This document shows, piece after piece, positions 32,198 to 41,019 of a stretch of 41,941 nucleotides of DNA. Location: assembly GCA_038116915.1 (NCBI GenBank), contig JAYOEU010000013.1, positions 1 to 41,941 on the forward strand, in the 5' to 3' direction. Source of the stretch: JADHLJ01 sp038116915. GTDB taxonomy: Bacteria; Pseudomonadota; Alphaproteobacteria; Thalassobaculales; Thalassobaculaceae. A program made the position numbers and the translations under genes. Below the pieces are notes generated by a model that saw nothing but the letters and a program-made list of their open reading frames with translations, made no database searches and was not told the DNA's origin. Within the stretch, counting starts at the first letter, position 1. Every line of letters starts with the position of its first letter.

Positions 32198-33379
32198 ATG
32201 ACCAGGATCACGCGGGTTGAAATTCACGAGTTCGGCTTCGATGCCCAAAACCTCGGCAACCTGACCGGCGCGGATACCGTTGGCGCGATGGGTTATGCCA
32301 AGGGCGCGGTCTCGCGGTTCAGCAAATATGCGGTTCGGATCGAAACCGGGGACGGCTGCCGGGGCGAATATGTCACCCACTGGGTCGCCTCGCCCTCGGC
32401 GCTGGCGCAGACCAAGATGCTGGCGCCGAAGCTGATCGGCCGGCATGCCGAGGAGCGCGAGGGGATCTATGACGATCTGAAGCGAGAGATCCGCCAGTTC
32501 GACCATATGGGCCACGGCCCGCTGGACATCGCGCTCTGGGATTGGGCCGGCAAGCAGCTCGGCTGTTCCATCGGGGTGCTGCTGGGCGGTTACCGCAAGC
32601 GCCTGCCGGCCTATGCCAGCACCTATCACGGCGACCGCAACGGCGGCCTCGACTGCAAGGAGGCCTTCGCCGCCTTCGCCGAGCAGTGCTACGACCTCGG
32701 CTACCGGGCCTTCAAGATCCACGGCTGGAACGACGGCGACGCGCGCGAGGAGGCGGCGAATGTCCTGCATGTCGCCAGGGCGGTAGGCGACAGGATGACC
32801 TTGATGCTGGACCCGGCCTGCGAGCTTCGGACCTTCGCCGACACGCTCTATGTCGGCCGGGCCTGCGATGAGGGCGGTTATTTCTGGTACGAGGACCCGT
32901 ACCGGGATTCCGGCGTCTCGGCCTTCGCGCACAAGCGCCTGCGCGAGATGATCAAGACCCCGATCCTGCAGACCGAGCATATCCGAGGCGTCGAGCCCAA
33001 GGCCGATTTCCTGATCGCCGGCGGCACCGATTTTTTGCGCATGGACCCGGAATACGACATGGGCATTACCGGAGGCATGAAGATCGCGCATCTCGGCGAG
33101 GCCTTCGGGATCGATGTCGAGGTGCATGCCTGCGGGCCGGCGCACCGGCACTGCATGGCGGCGATGCGGAACTCAAACTTCTACGAGGTCGCCCTGGTCG
33201 GCCCGGATTGCCCGAACGCGGTGCCGCCGGTCTATGCCTGCGGCTATTCCGACATGCTCGACTGCGTTGGCGCGGATGGCTGCGTCGGCGTGCCCGAGGG
33301 ACCGGGGCTGGGCGTGGTCTACGACTGGGACTTCATCGAACGCAACCGCACCAACCTGACGGTGTACGGGGCGAAATAA
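32198..33379 (+). CDS. Mandelate racemase/muconate lactonizing (enolase superfamily) protein
   Basis: The 393-residue enolase-superfamily protein has metal ligands D205 (TLMLDPA), E232 (WYEDP) and E260 (QTEH), and the D283/H310 dyad expected for the mandelate racemase subgroup. On the second strand the motif is K173-x-H175 (FKIHG) instead of the K-x-K of mandelate racemase. The chemistry is proton abstraction alpha to a carboxylate, giving racemisation or dehydration of an acid such as a sugar acid or N-acyl amino acid. TAAGGAG precedes the ATG, 12 bases behind the amidase. It is convergent with the lipoprotein gene. Confidence 0.93.
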   Translation: MTRITRVEIHEFGFDAQNLGNLTGADTVGAMGYAKGAVSRFSKYAVRIETGDGCRGEYVTHWVASPSALAQTKMLAPKLIGRHAEEREGIYDDLKREIRQFDHMGHGPLDIALWDWAGKQLGCSIGVLLGGYRKRLPAYASTYHGDRNGGLDCKEAFAAFAEQCYDLGYRAFKIHGWNDGDAREEAANVLHVARAVGDRMTLMLDPACELRTFADTLYVGRACDEGGYFWYEDPYRDSGVSAFAHKRLREMIKTPILQTEHIRGVEPKADFLIAGGTDFLRMDPEYDMGITGGMKIAHLGEAFGIDVEVHACGPAHRHCMAAMRNSNFYEVALVGPDCPNAVPPVYACGYSDMLDCVGADGCVGVPEGPGLGVVYDWDFIERNRTNLTVYGAK

Positions 33380-33394
33380 GGGCGTCCGATCCGT

Positions 33395-34612
33395 CTACTC
33401 GGCTGGGCGGACCGGCGGCTTTTCGTCCGCTTCGCCGGCAAGCGCGGTGAGCTTGGCCTTCGCCGTCTGGCTGCCGGCCTCGATCGCGCGGCGGTACCAG
33501 GCGGCGGCGAGCCGGCGGTCGGCGACGATCCAGGCGCCGCCGGCATAGAGATCGCCGACCATCTCCATCGCGCCGGGATAGCCGCCATAGGCCGCGCGCA
33601 GGGCCCAGAAAGCGGAGCGGTCGATATCCCGAGGCATGCCGGTGCCGTCGCGCAGCAGACCGGCGATCACCGTTTGCGCGAACGGCACTTCGCGCCGCGC
33701 CTCGGCCCAGAGATAGTCCAGAGAGGCGCCGGCCCTGCCCGAGGCGACCTGGAGCAGGGCGTCCTGCAGGCGCGGCAGGTCGATATCCTTGGGCACCGAC
33801 CGGCCCGATGGCCGCCAGGCCGGCTCCTCCGGCTTTATGATGACGTATTGCGGATAGCCGACCCCGTCGCGGAAGCCGTGGTGCAGCTCGACCTCCACCA
33901 GCCGCCCGCAGACATCCATGGTCCAGCGTTCCCTGGTGTATTGGCTCCAGACCGAACCGTCGCTTTCGACCTCCCGGCGCATCGGCTCGGCCACGGTGTC
34001 GACGATGCGCTGGTCGCTGCATTTCGACATGGCCGCCTGTTTCAGCGCGGTTTCCTGGATGTCGATCCGCATTTCCCGGGCCAGCTCGCTACCGGCGCTG
34101 GTGCTGCCGGGGGTGCTGATCCGCATGTTCGGCGCGGCGTCGGGGCGGGCTCCGAAGATGGCGTTGTAGATCAGCTTCTCCCCGCAGCGCTCGACCTCAT
34201 AGCGCTGGCGCCAGATCCCCTGCATCGGGTGCTCCGCCGTCTCTGGCATCGCGAGCGGCGGGTCCGGCTGATGCAGCACGTCAAGCGCCTTTGCCGCATA
34301 GGGGCTCGGGCAGTCCCGTCCGAGATAGGCGTCGTTGGTGATCGCCGCCTCGACCAGCCGGCGGGCATGGCCGGCGCCGGCGATATACTCGGAGAAGCGG
34401 AGTTGCGCCGGCGAGGGCGGCTCGACCTTGACGGGCTCGGGCGGGGCCGGCTCGACCGCAACCCGGGGGCGGCCCTGTTCGTCGATACCGGTATTGTCGA
34501 TCTTCAAAGCCGCGATCGTTTCGCTGACGCGCTCCTCGAACGTCTGCTCGCCGCATCCGGCCGACAGGAGAGCGATGAGAAGCGCCGCCGCGCGCCGGGT
34601 TGCGTGATGCAT
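33395..34612 (-). CDS. Predicted lipoprotein with Sel1-like repeats
   Basis: The 405-residue protein begins with a signal sequence (RRAAALLIALLSAGC) whose Cys20 is a likely lipidation site, although the residue three before it is Ser rather than the usual Leu. A Pro-rich linker (VEPAPPEPVKVEPPSP) follows. The middle has several Cys residues and no recognised domain. The C-terminal part (about 295-390) has two Sel1/TPR-like repeats: AQTVIAGLLRDGTGMPRDIDRSAFWALRAA and GAMEMVGDLYAGG...LAAAWYRRAIEAG. It is probably an outer-membrane or periplasmic scaffold protein of unknown role. Confidence 0.8.
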   Translation of the reverse strand: MHHATRRAAALLIALLSAGCGEQTFEERVSETIAALKIDNTGIDEQGRPRVAVEPAPPEPVKVEPPSPAQLRFSEYIAGAGHARRLVEAAITNDAYLGRDCPSPYAAKALDVLHQPDPPLAMPETAEHPMQGIWRQRYEVERCGEKLIYNAIFGARPDAAPNMRISTPGSTSAGSELAREMRIDIQETALKQAAMSKCSDQRIVDTVAEPMRREVESDGSVWSQYTRERWTMDVCGRLVEVELHHGFRDGVGYPQYVIIKPEEPAWRPSGRSVPKDIDLPRLQDALLQVASGRAGASLDYLWAEARREVPFAQTVIAGLLRDGTGMPRDIDRSAFWALRAAYGGYPGAMEMVGDLYAGGAWIVADRRLAAAWYRRAIEAGSQTAKAKLTALAGEADEKPPVRPAE

Positions 34613-34762
34613 CTAAGCGTACCATCCGTCCATAGTGCCGCCGCATCGTGCCCCGCCGCGCCGCCGCTGTCGACCGGCGCCGTCATCGTCTCCCGCGTTG
34701 CACCGAATTCGCCGAGGGTGTAGGGAAATCCACCTTGAATGCGACGGCGACGGGGAAGATCC

Positions 34763-35590
34763 ATGCAGGCCACTCTCACCATTTCCGGCAAGACAAAGGT
34801 CTATGGCTGCATGGCGGATCCGATCGGCCATGTGCGCGCGCCCTCGGTCTTCAATCCGCTGTTCGAAAAGCATGGCGTGGACGCGGTCATGGTGCCGCTG
34901 CACATCCCGCCCGCGGGTCTCGACGCGGTGATCGCGGGCTTGCGCGCGATGCCGAACTTCATGGGCCTGTCCGTCACCCTGCCGCACAAGCTGCCGATCA
35001 TGGCGCATTGCGACGAGATCGGCCGCCAGGGCCGGCTGGTCGGCGCGGTGAATTTCGCGGCTTTCGACGAGAACCGCCGCCTGATTGGTGACAATTGTGA
35101 CGGTACCGGATTCGTCAACGGCATGCTGGCGGCGGGTTTTCCGGTGAAAGGCAGGGAAGTGCTGATGCTCGGCTCCGGCGGCGCGGCGCGGGCAATCGGC
35201 TTCTCGCTCGCCGACAGCGGGGTCGCCCGTCTCGCCATCACCAACCGGACCAGGGCCAAGGCCGAGGAACTGGCGGCGGCCATCCGCGCCGCCTATCCCA
35301 AGGTGCCGATCGAGGTGACCGGTCCCGATCCCCGCGGCTTCGACATCGTCGTCAACACCACCTCGCTTGGTCTGAAGGAGAGCGACGCGCTGCCCGTCGA
35401 TCCGGACCTCCTGGACCCGACGCAATTGATGGCCGAGATCATCATGAACCCGGTCGACACGCCGATCCTGAAAGCCGCCCAGGCCAAGGGTTGCCGCATC
35501 CATTACGGGCGGCCGATGTTTGACCATCAGGTCTCGATCATCGCCAAGCTGTTCGGCTACGATTTCCCGGTCCCCGTAAGCGCCGGGTGA
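34763..35590 (+). CDS. Shikimate/quinate dehydrogenase-like protein with altered substrate site
   Basis: The 275-residue protein has the AroE fold: catalytic K76 (SVTLPHK), D113 (DNCDGTGF), the nucleotide motif GSGGAARA at 137-144 and NRTRAK for NADP binding. The SxS carboxylate-binding motif of shikimate dehydrogenases (H-S-x-S-P) is replaced by H23-V24-R25-A26-P27, and the usual NTDG is NCDG. It is therefore probably not the housekeeping AroE but a paralogue for a related hydroxy acid, used catabolically. GGGGAAG precedes the ATG at 34763. The gene is divergent from the lipoprotein and followed by an EamA transporter. Confidence 0.9.
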   Translation: MQATLTISGKTKVYGCMADPIGHVRAPSVFNPLFEKHGVDAVMVPLHIPPAGLDAVIAGLRAMPNFMGLSVTLPHKLPIMAHCDEIGRQGRLVGAVNFAAFDENRRLIGDNCDGTGFVNGMLAAGFPVKGREVLMLGSGGAARAIGFSLADSGVARLAITNRTRAKAEELAAAIRAAYPKVPIEVTGPDPRGFDIVVNTTSLGLKESDALPVDPDLLDPTQLMAEIIMNPVDTPILKAAQAKGCRIHYGRPMFDHQVSIIAKLFGYDFPVPVSAG

Positions 35591-35635
35591 GCGCGGCCAC
35601 GCACCGTCCCCATCGGCATTGGAAACTCAGGTTCA

Positions 35636-36523
35636 GTGAGCGCGCCCACCACCTCCGCTGCTCCGGCAACGACGACCGCCGGGATCGCCTGGCATGTCGC
35701 CGGGATGATTCTGTTCGCGTCGATGGACGCGGTTTCCAAGCATCTGGCCACCGGCTTGCCGGTGGTCGAGATTCTCTGGGTCCGCTACGTGTTCTTCTTC
35801 GCCTTCGGCTTGGCCCTGGCGCTCCGGCTGGAGGGGTGGTCGGCGTTCAGAAGCAATGCGCCGGTGCTGCAGATCGCCCGGGGCCTCGCGCTGGTGACGG
35901 AAATCGGGCTGTTCACCTATGCCTTCCGGTATCTCAAGCTTGTCGACGCTCATGTGATGGCCGCCATGACGCCGTTGATGGTGATGGCGCTGGCGGTGCC
36001 GATGCTGAAGGAACGGGTGGGCCTGCGGCGCTGGGCGGCGGTCAGCGTCGGGTTTTTCGGGGTACTGATCATCCTGCGCCCGGGCATCGCGGCGATCGCC
36101 CCGATCCAGATCGTGCCGCTCGCGGCCGCCGGATGTTTTGCGCTTTACCTGGTCCTGACGCGTATGGCGGCGCGCCGCGATTCTGTGGGCACCTCGACCC
36201 TTTATACCGGGCTGGTGGGTTTCGTCGTGCTCAGCTTCATAGCGCCGGTCGAGTGGCAATCGCCGACCGGCCCGGAATGGGGCTTCCTCCTGCTGGCCAG
36301 CCTGCTCGGGATCGGCGCGCATGTCAGCGTTATCAAGGCCCTGTCGCTTTCCGAGGCGAGTGGGCTGCAGCCCTTCAACTACACGATGCTTGTCTGGGCG
36401 ACACTGATCGGCTTTCTGGTTTTCGATGATCTGCCCGACAACTACACGGTCCTGGGCGCCGCCATCATTGTACTGAGCGGGCTTTATGCCTGGCGCCGGG
36501 AGCGCCGGCGGGCCGCTCCCTGA
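35636..36523 (+). CDS. EamA/DMT-family transporter
   Basis: This 295-residue protein has ten predicted membrane helices in two EamA repeats, with family features FASMDAVSKHLATGLPVVEILWVRYVFF in the first and PFNYTMLVWATLIGFLVFDD in the second. It likely exports or takes up a small metabolite. The GTG at 35636 is used because it starts the conserved region 45 bases after the dehydrogenase gene; no strong ribosome site is visible (ACTCAGG is closest). The dehydrogenase-like gene is on the same strand, so the two may be linked in function. Confidence 0.87.
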   Translation: MSAPTTSAAPATTTAGIAWHVAGMILFASMDAVSKHLATGLPVVEILWVRYVFFFAFGLALALRLEGWSAFRSNAPVLQIARGLALVTEIGLFTYAFRYLKLVDAHVMAAMTPLMVMALAVPMLKERVGLRRWAAVSVGFFGVLIILRPGIAAIAPIQIVPLAAAGCFALYLVLTRMAARRDSVGTSTLYTGLVGFVVLSFIAPVEWQSPTGPEWGFLLLASLLGIGAHVSVIKALSLSEASGLQPFNYTMLVWATLIGFLVFDDLPDNYTVLGAAIIVLSGLYAWRRERRRAAP

Positions 36524-36631
36524 GCGGGTGCGGTATTTTGACATTCTCCGATGCATCTGGGGTGACGCGGGGAAAATGCCGTCTTATCATTGCATCGACC
36601 CACCGACCCGCTTGCGACAATGGAGAGTCCC

Positions 36632-36832
36632 GTGAAAGCATCCGCCCTCGCCCTGACCGCGCTCCTTGCCTCCTCTGCTCAGGCGTTCGCGCATTCCGGT
36701 CATGTTCCGGTCGCGGGCAGCGCGCATGCGTTCGAACACTCCCTCGGTGATCTGGTGGTCATCCTGGCCGCGGTCGCAGTGATCGGCGCCGGCGCCCTGA
36801 TCACCGCCGGGATCCGCCGCCGCGGCCGCTGA
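36632..36832 (+). CDS. Small exported, His-containing single-helix membrane protein
   Basis: The 66-residue product has a clear signal peptide (KASALALTALLASSAQAFA, cleavage expected before HSGHV), a His-rich stretch (HSGHVPVAGSAHAFEH) and one hydrophobic helix (GDLVVILAAVAVIGAGALITAG) ending in RRRGR. The GTG at 36632 follows GGAGAG at a suitable distance; an upstream in-frame ATG at 36620 overlaps that site. The AHSGH after cleavage recalls the N-terminus of HupE/UreJ metal-transport proteins, but the rest is missing, so the resemblance is weak. Function unknown. Confidence 0.65.
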   Translation: MKASALALTALLASSAQAFAHSGHVPVAGSAHAFEHSLGDLVVILAAVAVIGAGALITAGIRRRGR

Positions 36833-36935
36833 TAACCGACAAATATCGCGGACATGTGAGCCGCCAGACTGGGCTCGCGCATCTGTTTCGGTTTATCGTT
36901 CCATCCGATGAACGATGAACAGGAAGGGGCAGCTC

Positions 36936-38312
36936 ATGGCCACCGTCGAAGCCAAAAATCAGGACAGCCAGTCTCTCACTCCGACCCGTGATCTCGGCGC
37001 CATGGTCGCGGCCCTGAAGGCCGAGGACATCCCCGAGAGCGCGCGGCGCTGGGCCAAGCATTGCATCCTCGACTGGATCGCCGTCACCGTGGGCGGCGCA
37101 CATGAGCCGCTGACGCAAAAACTGCTTGAGGTGGCGGTCGCCGAGGGCGGGTCCGGCCCGGCGCGGGTGATCGGCCATCCGGAAAAGGTCGTCGGCTCGC
37201 AGGCCGCGCTGATCAACGGCGCCGCGTCCCACGCGCTCGACTATGACGATGTGAATGAACGGATGCTTGGTCACCCGACGGTGCCGCTGGTGCCGGCGCT
37301 GATGGCGCTGGCCGATGAGTCGAAGATGAGCGGACTCGACATGATCACCGCTTTCGTAGCCGGCTACGAGGTCGAGGCGAGGTTGAGCGATATGACCGGC
37401 GTCCCGCATATCGACAACGGCTGGCATTCGACGGGAACCATCGGCACCTTCGGCTCTGCGGCCGCGGCCGCGAACGCGTTGGGCCTGGATGCCCATCAGG
37501 CGACCGCCGCGCTCGGCATCGCCGCGACCCAGGCCGCCGGCCTGCGCATCATGTTCGGCACCGAATGCAAGCCGTTCCACGCCGGCAAGGCGTCCGCCAA
37601 CGGTTTGCTCGCCGCCAGGCTCGCCGGCAAGGGCTTCACCAGCCGCGAGAACGCGATCGAGGGCGAGAACGGCTTCGCCGCGACCCAGGCCGAGGGTTTC
37701 GTGCCTCTGCCGGTCTATCCCAAGTCCAACGGCCGGTTCGCGGTCGAGGAAAATCTCTTCAAGTATCATGCCGCCTGCTACCTGACCCATGCGGGAATTG
37801 ATGCCCTGCGTAAGCTTCGCGACGAAGCGGGGATCAAGCCGGAGCAGGTGGTCGCGGTGCGCGAGCATGTGCCGGAGACCCATTTCACGGTCTGCAATAT
37901 TCCCGAGCCGAAAACCGGCCTCGAGATCAAGTTCTCCATGCGCCATACCGCCGCCATGGTGCTCTCGGGCATCGATACCGGGGCGATGGGCAGCTATACC
38001 GATGAGGCCGCGAACCGGAATGATCTCGTCGATCTGCGCCGTAAGGTGGAGATCGTGGCCAAGCCGCTGGATAGCCGGATGCAGGCGGAAGTCGTGGTGG
38101 ATCTCGCCGATGGCCGCAGCCTGGTGGGCAAGTCCGACGCCGGGGTGCCATCGTCGGATATCGACCTGCAGGAGCGCCGCCTGTCCGAGAAGTTCATGTC
38201 GCTGGTGGTCCCGGTCCTCGGCGAGGAAAGGGCAAAACAGGCGCTTGAGGCCTGTCTCAACCTCGACCAGATGGACGACGCGGCCCGGATCTTCGATGCG
38301 GTAACCGGCTAG
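36936..38312 (+). CDS. MmgE/PrpD family protein
   Basis: The 458-residue protein belongs to the 2-methylcitrate dehydratase/cis-aconitate decarboxylase fold. Recognisable blocks are RWAKHCILDWIAVTVGGAHEPL, the active-site SHALDYDDVNERMLGHPT, GWHSTGTIGTFGSAAAAANALGL, GTECKPFHAGKASANGLLAARLA and KYHAACYLTHAGIDALR. Members dehydrate, decarboxylate or isomerise tricarboxylic and related acids without iron-sulfur clusters. AGGAAGGGG sets the start at 36936 rather than the ATG 21 bases upstream. With a 2-methylisocitrate-lyase-like gene elsewhere in the window a methylcitrate-type step is conceivable, but prpC is not present. Confidence 0.92.
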   Translation: MATVEAKNQDSQSLTPTRDLGAMVAALKAEDIPESARRWAKHCILDWIAVTVGGAHEPLTQKLLEVAVAEGGSGPARVIGHPEKVVGSQAALINGAASHALDYDDVNERMLGHPTVPLVPALMALADESKMSGLDMITAFVAGYEVEARLSDMTGVPHIDNGWHSTGTIGTFGSAAAAANALGLDAHQATAALGIAATQAAGLRIMFGTECKPFHAGKASANGLLAARLAGKGFTSRENAIEGENGFAATQAEGFVPLPVYPKSNGRFAVEENLFKYHAACYLTHAGIDALRKLRDEAGIKPEQVVAVREHVPETHFTVCNIPEPKTGLEIKFSMRHTAAMVLSGIDTGAMGSYTDEAANRNDLVDLRRKVEIVAKPLDSRMQAEVVVDLADGRSLVGKSDAGVPSSDIDLQERRLSEKFMSLVVPVLGEERAKQALEACLNLDQMDDAARIFDAVTG

Positions 38313-38317
38313 GCCCT

Positions 38318-38455
38318 CCCGCCGCCCTGGCGCAAGGCAGGGCCTTGGAGCGGTATTGATCGCATCCCGCCAAAGCCCTTGGCGTCCCGGTTGACGGATT
38401 TGATCCGTCACGCGGAAGATCCAGAGCCCGGCCCTGCCTTACGCCAGGGCGACGG
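38318..38455. repeat. BIME-like pair of inverted REP hairpins, copy C
   Basis: Left arm 38318-38344 and right arm 38430-38455 repeat the GCCCTG-N8-CAGGGC hairpin pair seen at 2524 and 30522. The central spacer is longer here and holds an extra perfect hairpin at 38392-38410 (TGACGGAT, loop TTG, ATCCGTCA). The element separates the convergent MmgE/PrpD and flavin monooxygenase genes and could serve as a two-way terminator. Confidence 0.9.
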
Positions 38456-38484
38456 AACACATCGAGGATTTCCGCTTTATGCGG

Positions 38485-40296
38485 CTAGGCCGCGAGTCCG
38501 GGCAGGGGTGTTTCCACTGGTGTTTGCAGCGGCATCAGGCCTTCCTCGCAGGCCTTGATCTGCAGCGCGAGATACTTCGAATAGATCCGGCTCATGGCGA
38601 GACTGCCGGCGGTGAACCAGAGGCCGGGCTGACCGGTGCGGCGGAACATGTTGCGCAGCTCGCCGTCCTCGCCGAAGCCCCAGATCGTGCCGGTACGCTC
38701 GGCGACCGCGTCGCCCAGCAGCTCGCGCACCAGATCCTGCAAACCGCGATAGCCCGTGGCGAGCACCAGCAGGTCGGCCGGCGCCACCCTGCCGTCCGTC
38801 ATCAGCGCGCCCTCCGGCACGAAACGCTCGATATCGCCCCATTGCAGCAGCGGGATCTTGCCGTCGATGATCAGATCGCAGCAGCCGACATCAATGTAAT
38901 AGCCGCCGCCCCGGCGAAAATACTTCATCTGGATGCCGGTATCGTCCTCGCCGAAATCGATCTTGAAGCCGCGCGCCCGCAACCCGTCGAGGATGCGCTT
39001 GTCGCGCCGGCGCATTTCGGCGGTGACCGCCTGAAAGCCCTTCACCAGAACCGGGTAGGGGGTTGCGGTGGCGAGCAGGTCGCAATCCTCGATCGGCGGC
39101 CCCTCGGCATAGAGGCTGTAGAGCAGGCGCCCGGATTCGAGGCTGATGACGCCGCTGGACCCGCGCTGGATGAGTGAGACCTCGGCGCCGCTCTCGTAAA
39201 GATCGTGGGCCGAGTCATGGCCGCTGTTGCCGGTGCCGAGCACCAGCGCCTTCTTGCCCTTCCAGGCCGCACCGGTGGTATAGCCCTCGGAATGGGTGAC
39301 CTCGCCGGCGAAGTCCTTGAGACCCGGCAGATCCGGGATATGGGGCCGGGTATTGGCGCCGGTGGCGAAGACCAGGTGCCGTGGCCGCATCACCCGCTCG
39401 CTCCCGTCGCCGTGGCGCAAGGTCACGGTCCAGCTTCGCGCCGCCTCGTCGTAGCGACCCCTGACCAGCTCGGTGCTGGTCCAGAAATTCAGCTCCAGCG
39501 CGTCGACATAGGACTCGAACCAGTTGGCGATCTTGTCCTTCGGCACATAGGTCGGCCAGGTGGTCGGGAAGGACATGTAGGGGAAGTGGTTGGCATAGAC
39601 CTCGTTGTGCAGGGTCAGCGAGTGATAACGCTTGCGCCAGTTGTCGCCGATCCGCGCGTGCCGGTCAACGATGAGGGTGTCGATGTTCAGTTGACCAAGC
39701 CTGGCGGCGATCGCGAGCCCGGCCTGTCCGCCGCCGACAACGATCACCGCCGGATCCCGGTCCTTATAGGCGCGGATCTCATCGCGCATGTCCAGCCAGT
39801 TGCCGGCGCCGAAGCTGCGGGAATAGTTCTCGCCCGACGGGCGCCGCTCGCCGATCTGTTCCTCGAAGTCCTTCAGTTCCTCGAGATTGGTGATCAGGGT
39901 CCAGGCGACGAGGTCGCCGGCGCTGTCCGGCACCAGCCGCAGAACCCCGCTGCAGCGCCCTGCCTCGGTCTCGAAGGCGATGAGGCATTCCAGGGTTCGG
40001 GTTTCGGCGCGGGTCACCCAGCGTGGCGGTGTCCTTTCCTCGGCGATCCGGAAGCCGTGCGGTTTGGTGCCGGCCGCATGATCGAGCAGGGCCGCCGCGA
40101 CCTCGCCATCCCTCACGGTGGTGCGCAGATGCCAGCTCAGCGCCACCACATCGCGCCAGATGCCGTCGGTTTGGAAGAGGGCCGCAAGGCCGTCCGCATC
40201 GCGGCGGGCGAGCGCGGCCTCGAACCGCTCCAGCCAGCCGGTGATCCGCCTTTCCGTCTCGGCCTCGCAAGAAGGAGCTATGTCGTCATTCGCCAT
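38485..40296 (-). CDS. SnoaL-like domain fused to flavin-containing monooxygenase
   Basis: The 603-residue protein starts with about 160 residues resembling an NTF2/SnoaL-like domain (FEAALARRDADGLAALFQTDGIWRDVVALSWHLRT). A class B flavin monooxygenase domain follows: FAD motif VVGGGQAGLA (GGGQAG at 188-193), GDNWRKRYHSLTLH, the FATG motif at 310-313 and the NADPH motif GTGNSG at 354-359. It should add oxygen to an N, S or carbonyl carbon of a small molecule with NADPH. GGAGGATAT precedes the ATG at 40296, making longer upstream starts unlikely. It is transcribed alone. Confidence 0.92.
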   Translation of the reverse strand: MANDDIAPSCEAETERRITGWLERFEAALARRDADGLAALFQTDGIWRDVVALSWHLRTTVRDGEVAAALLDHAAGTKPHGFRIAEERTPPRWVTRAETRTLECLIAFETEAGRCSGVLRLVPDSAGDLVAWTLITNLEELKDFEEQIGERRPSGENYSRSFGAGNWLDMRDEIRAYKDRDPAVIVVGGGQAGLAIAARLGQLNIDTLIVDRHARIGDNWRKRYHSLTLHNEVYANHFPYMSFPTTWPTYVPKDKIANWFESYVDALELNFWTSTELVRGRYDEAARSWTVTLRHGDGSERVMRPRHLVFATGANTRPHIPDLPGLKDFAGEVTHSEGYTTGAAWKGKKALVLGTGNSGHDSAHDLYESGAEVSLIQRGSSGVISLESGRLLYSLYAEGPPIEDCDLLATATPYPVLVKGFQAVTAEMRRRDKRILDGLRARGFKIDFGEDDTGIQMKYFRRGGGYYIDVGCCDLIIDGKIPLLQWGDIERFVPEGALMTDGRVAPADLLVLATGYRGLQDLVRELLGDAVAERTGTIWGFGEDGELRNMFRRTGQPGLWFTAGSLAMSRIYSKYLALQIKACEEGLMPLQTPVETPLPGLAA

Positions 40297-40587
40297 CGGA
40301 TATCCTCCGTTGGTGCCATCTCCCGCCGCCAGCACGGGTCTCGGCCGGACGGCGGGCCAAAAGCGCGCTTGGTCGAGTGTACGCCAAACCCCGGCCCCGC
40401 GGGGCATCTCCGCGCGGCGAACCCCCTCGAGCGGGTCGAGATATCACCACGGCGATCAGGCGATTGCCCGGGCCGCGATGATTTTCGGGATGTCTTTCCG
40501 CGATGTTTTAGCGGATGCTTGGTTCCGGCGAGGCCGAGATCATCCGGAAATCGAAAACAGAAATCCGCCGGGCCGCGCCGGAAAGAA

Positions 40588-41019
40588 ATGGCATCGATGG
40601 TGACGATACGGGGGATCGCGACGGGTCTGGCATGCGCGGGGATCGCGTTTCAACTCTTCACGATGGTCGCGAATTCAGGATTTACGGCCCTGTCGCCGTC
40701 CGAGACCGATCTCGAGCTCGCCGAGACCGGGCTCGCGGCGCTCCTGATGTTCGTCCTGCCGCTTGCGATCTATGGGATCTGTCTTCTGATTGAGCGCCGG
40801 GCGGTTGACGCGGTGCTGATCCTGCCGGCGGTGATCGGGGTGCTGCTGTTCGATATCGACACCTACATCGCGGTGGAAAGCTCGACCTCCTCGACCGCGG
40901 CGATCAGCCTAGTCGTGGCGCCGATCCTGAACCTCGTCCTGGTGCTGCCGCTGGGCATCGCGATCGGCTGGCTGTTGACGCGCTTCGGCCCGTTCAAGAC
41001 GCCAAGGCCCGATGGGTGA
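40588..41019 (+). CDS. Small four-helix integral membrane protein of unknown function
   Basis: The 143-residue product has four hydrophobic segments (GIATGLACAGIAFQLFTMVAN; ALLMFVLPLAIYGICLLI; AVLILPAVIGVLLFDIDTYIAV; LVVAPILNLVLVLPLGIAIGWLL) and short charged loops. I recognise no family. The ATG at 40588 sits two bases behind GGAAAG; the second ATG, at 40597, has better spacing from that site and would give 140 residues. Base use is like the surrounding genes. The frame is open far upstream, but that part is antisense to the flavin monooxygenase gene. Confidence 0.65.
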   Translation: MASMVTIRGIATGLACAGIAFQLFTMVANSGFTALSPSETDLELAETGLAALLMFVLPLAIYGICLLIERRAVDAVLILPAVIGVLLFDIDTYIAVESSTSSTAAISLVVAPILNLVLVLPLGIAIGWLLTRFGPFKTPRPDG

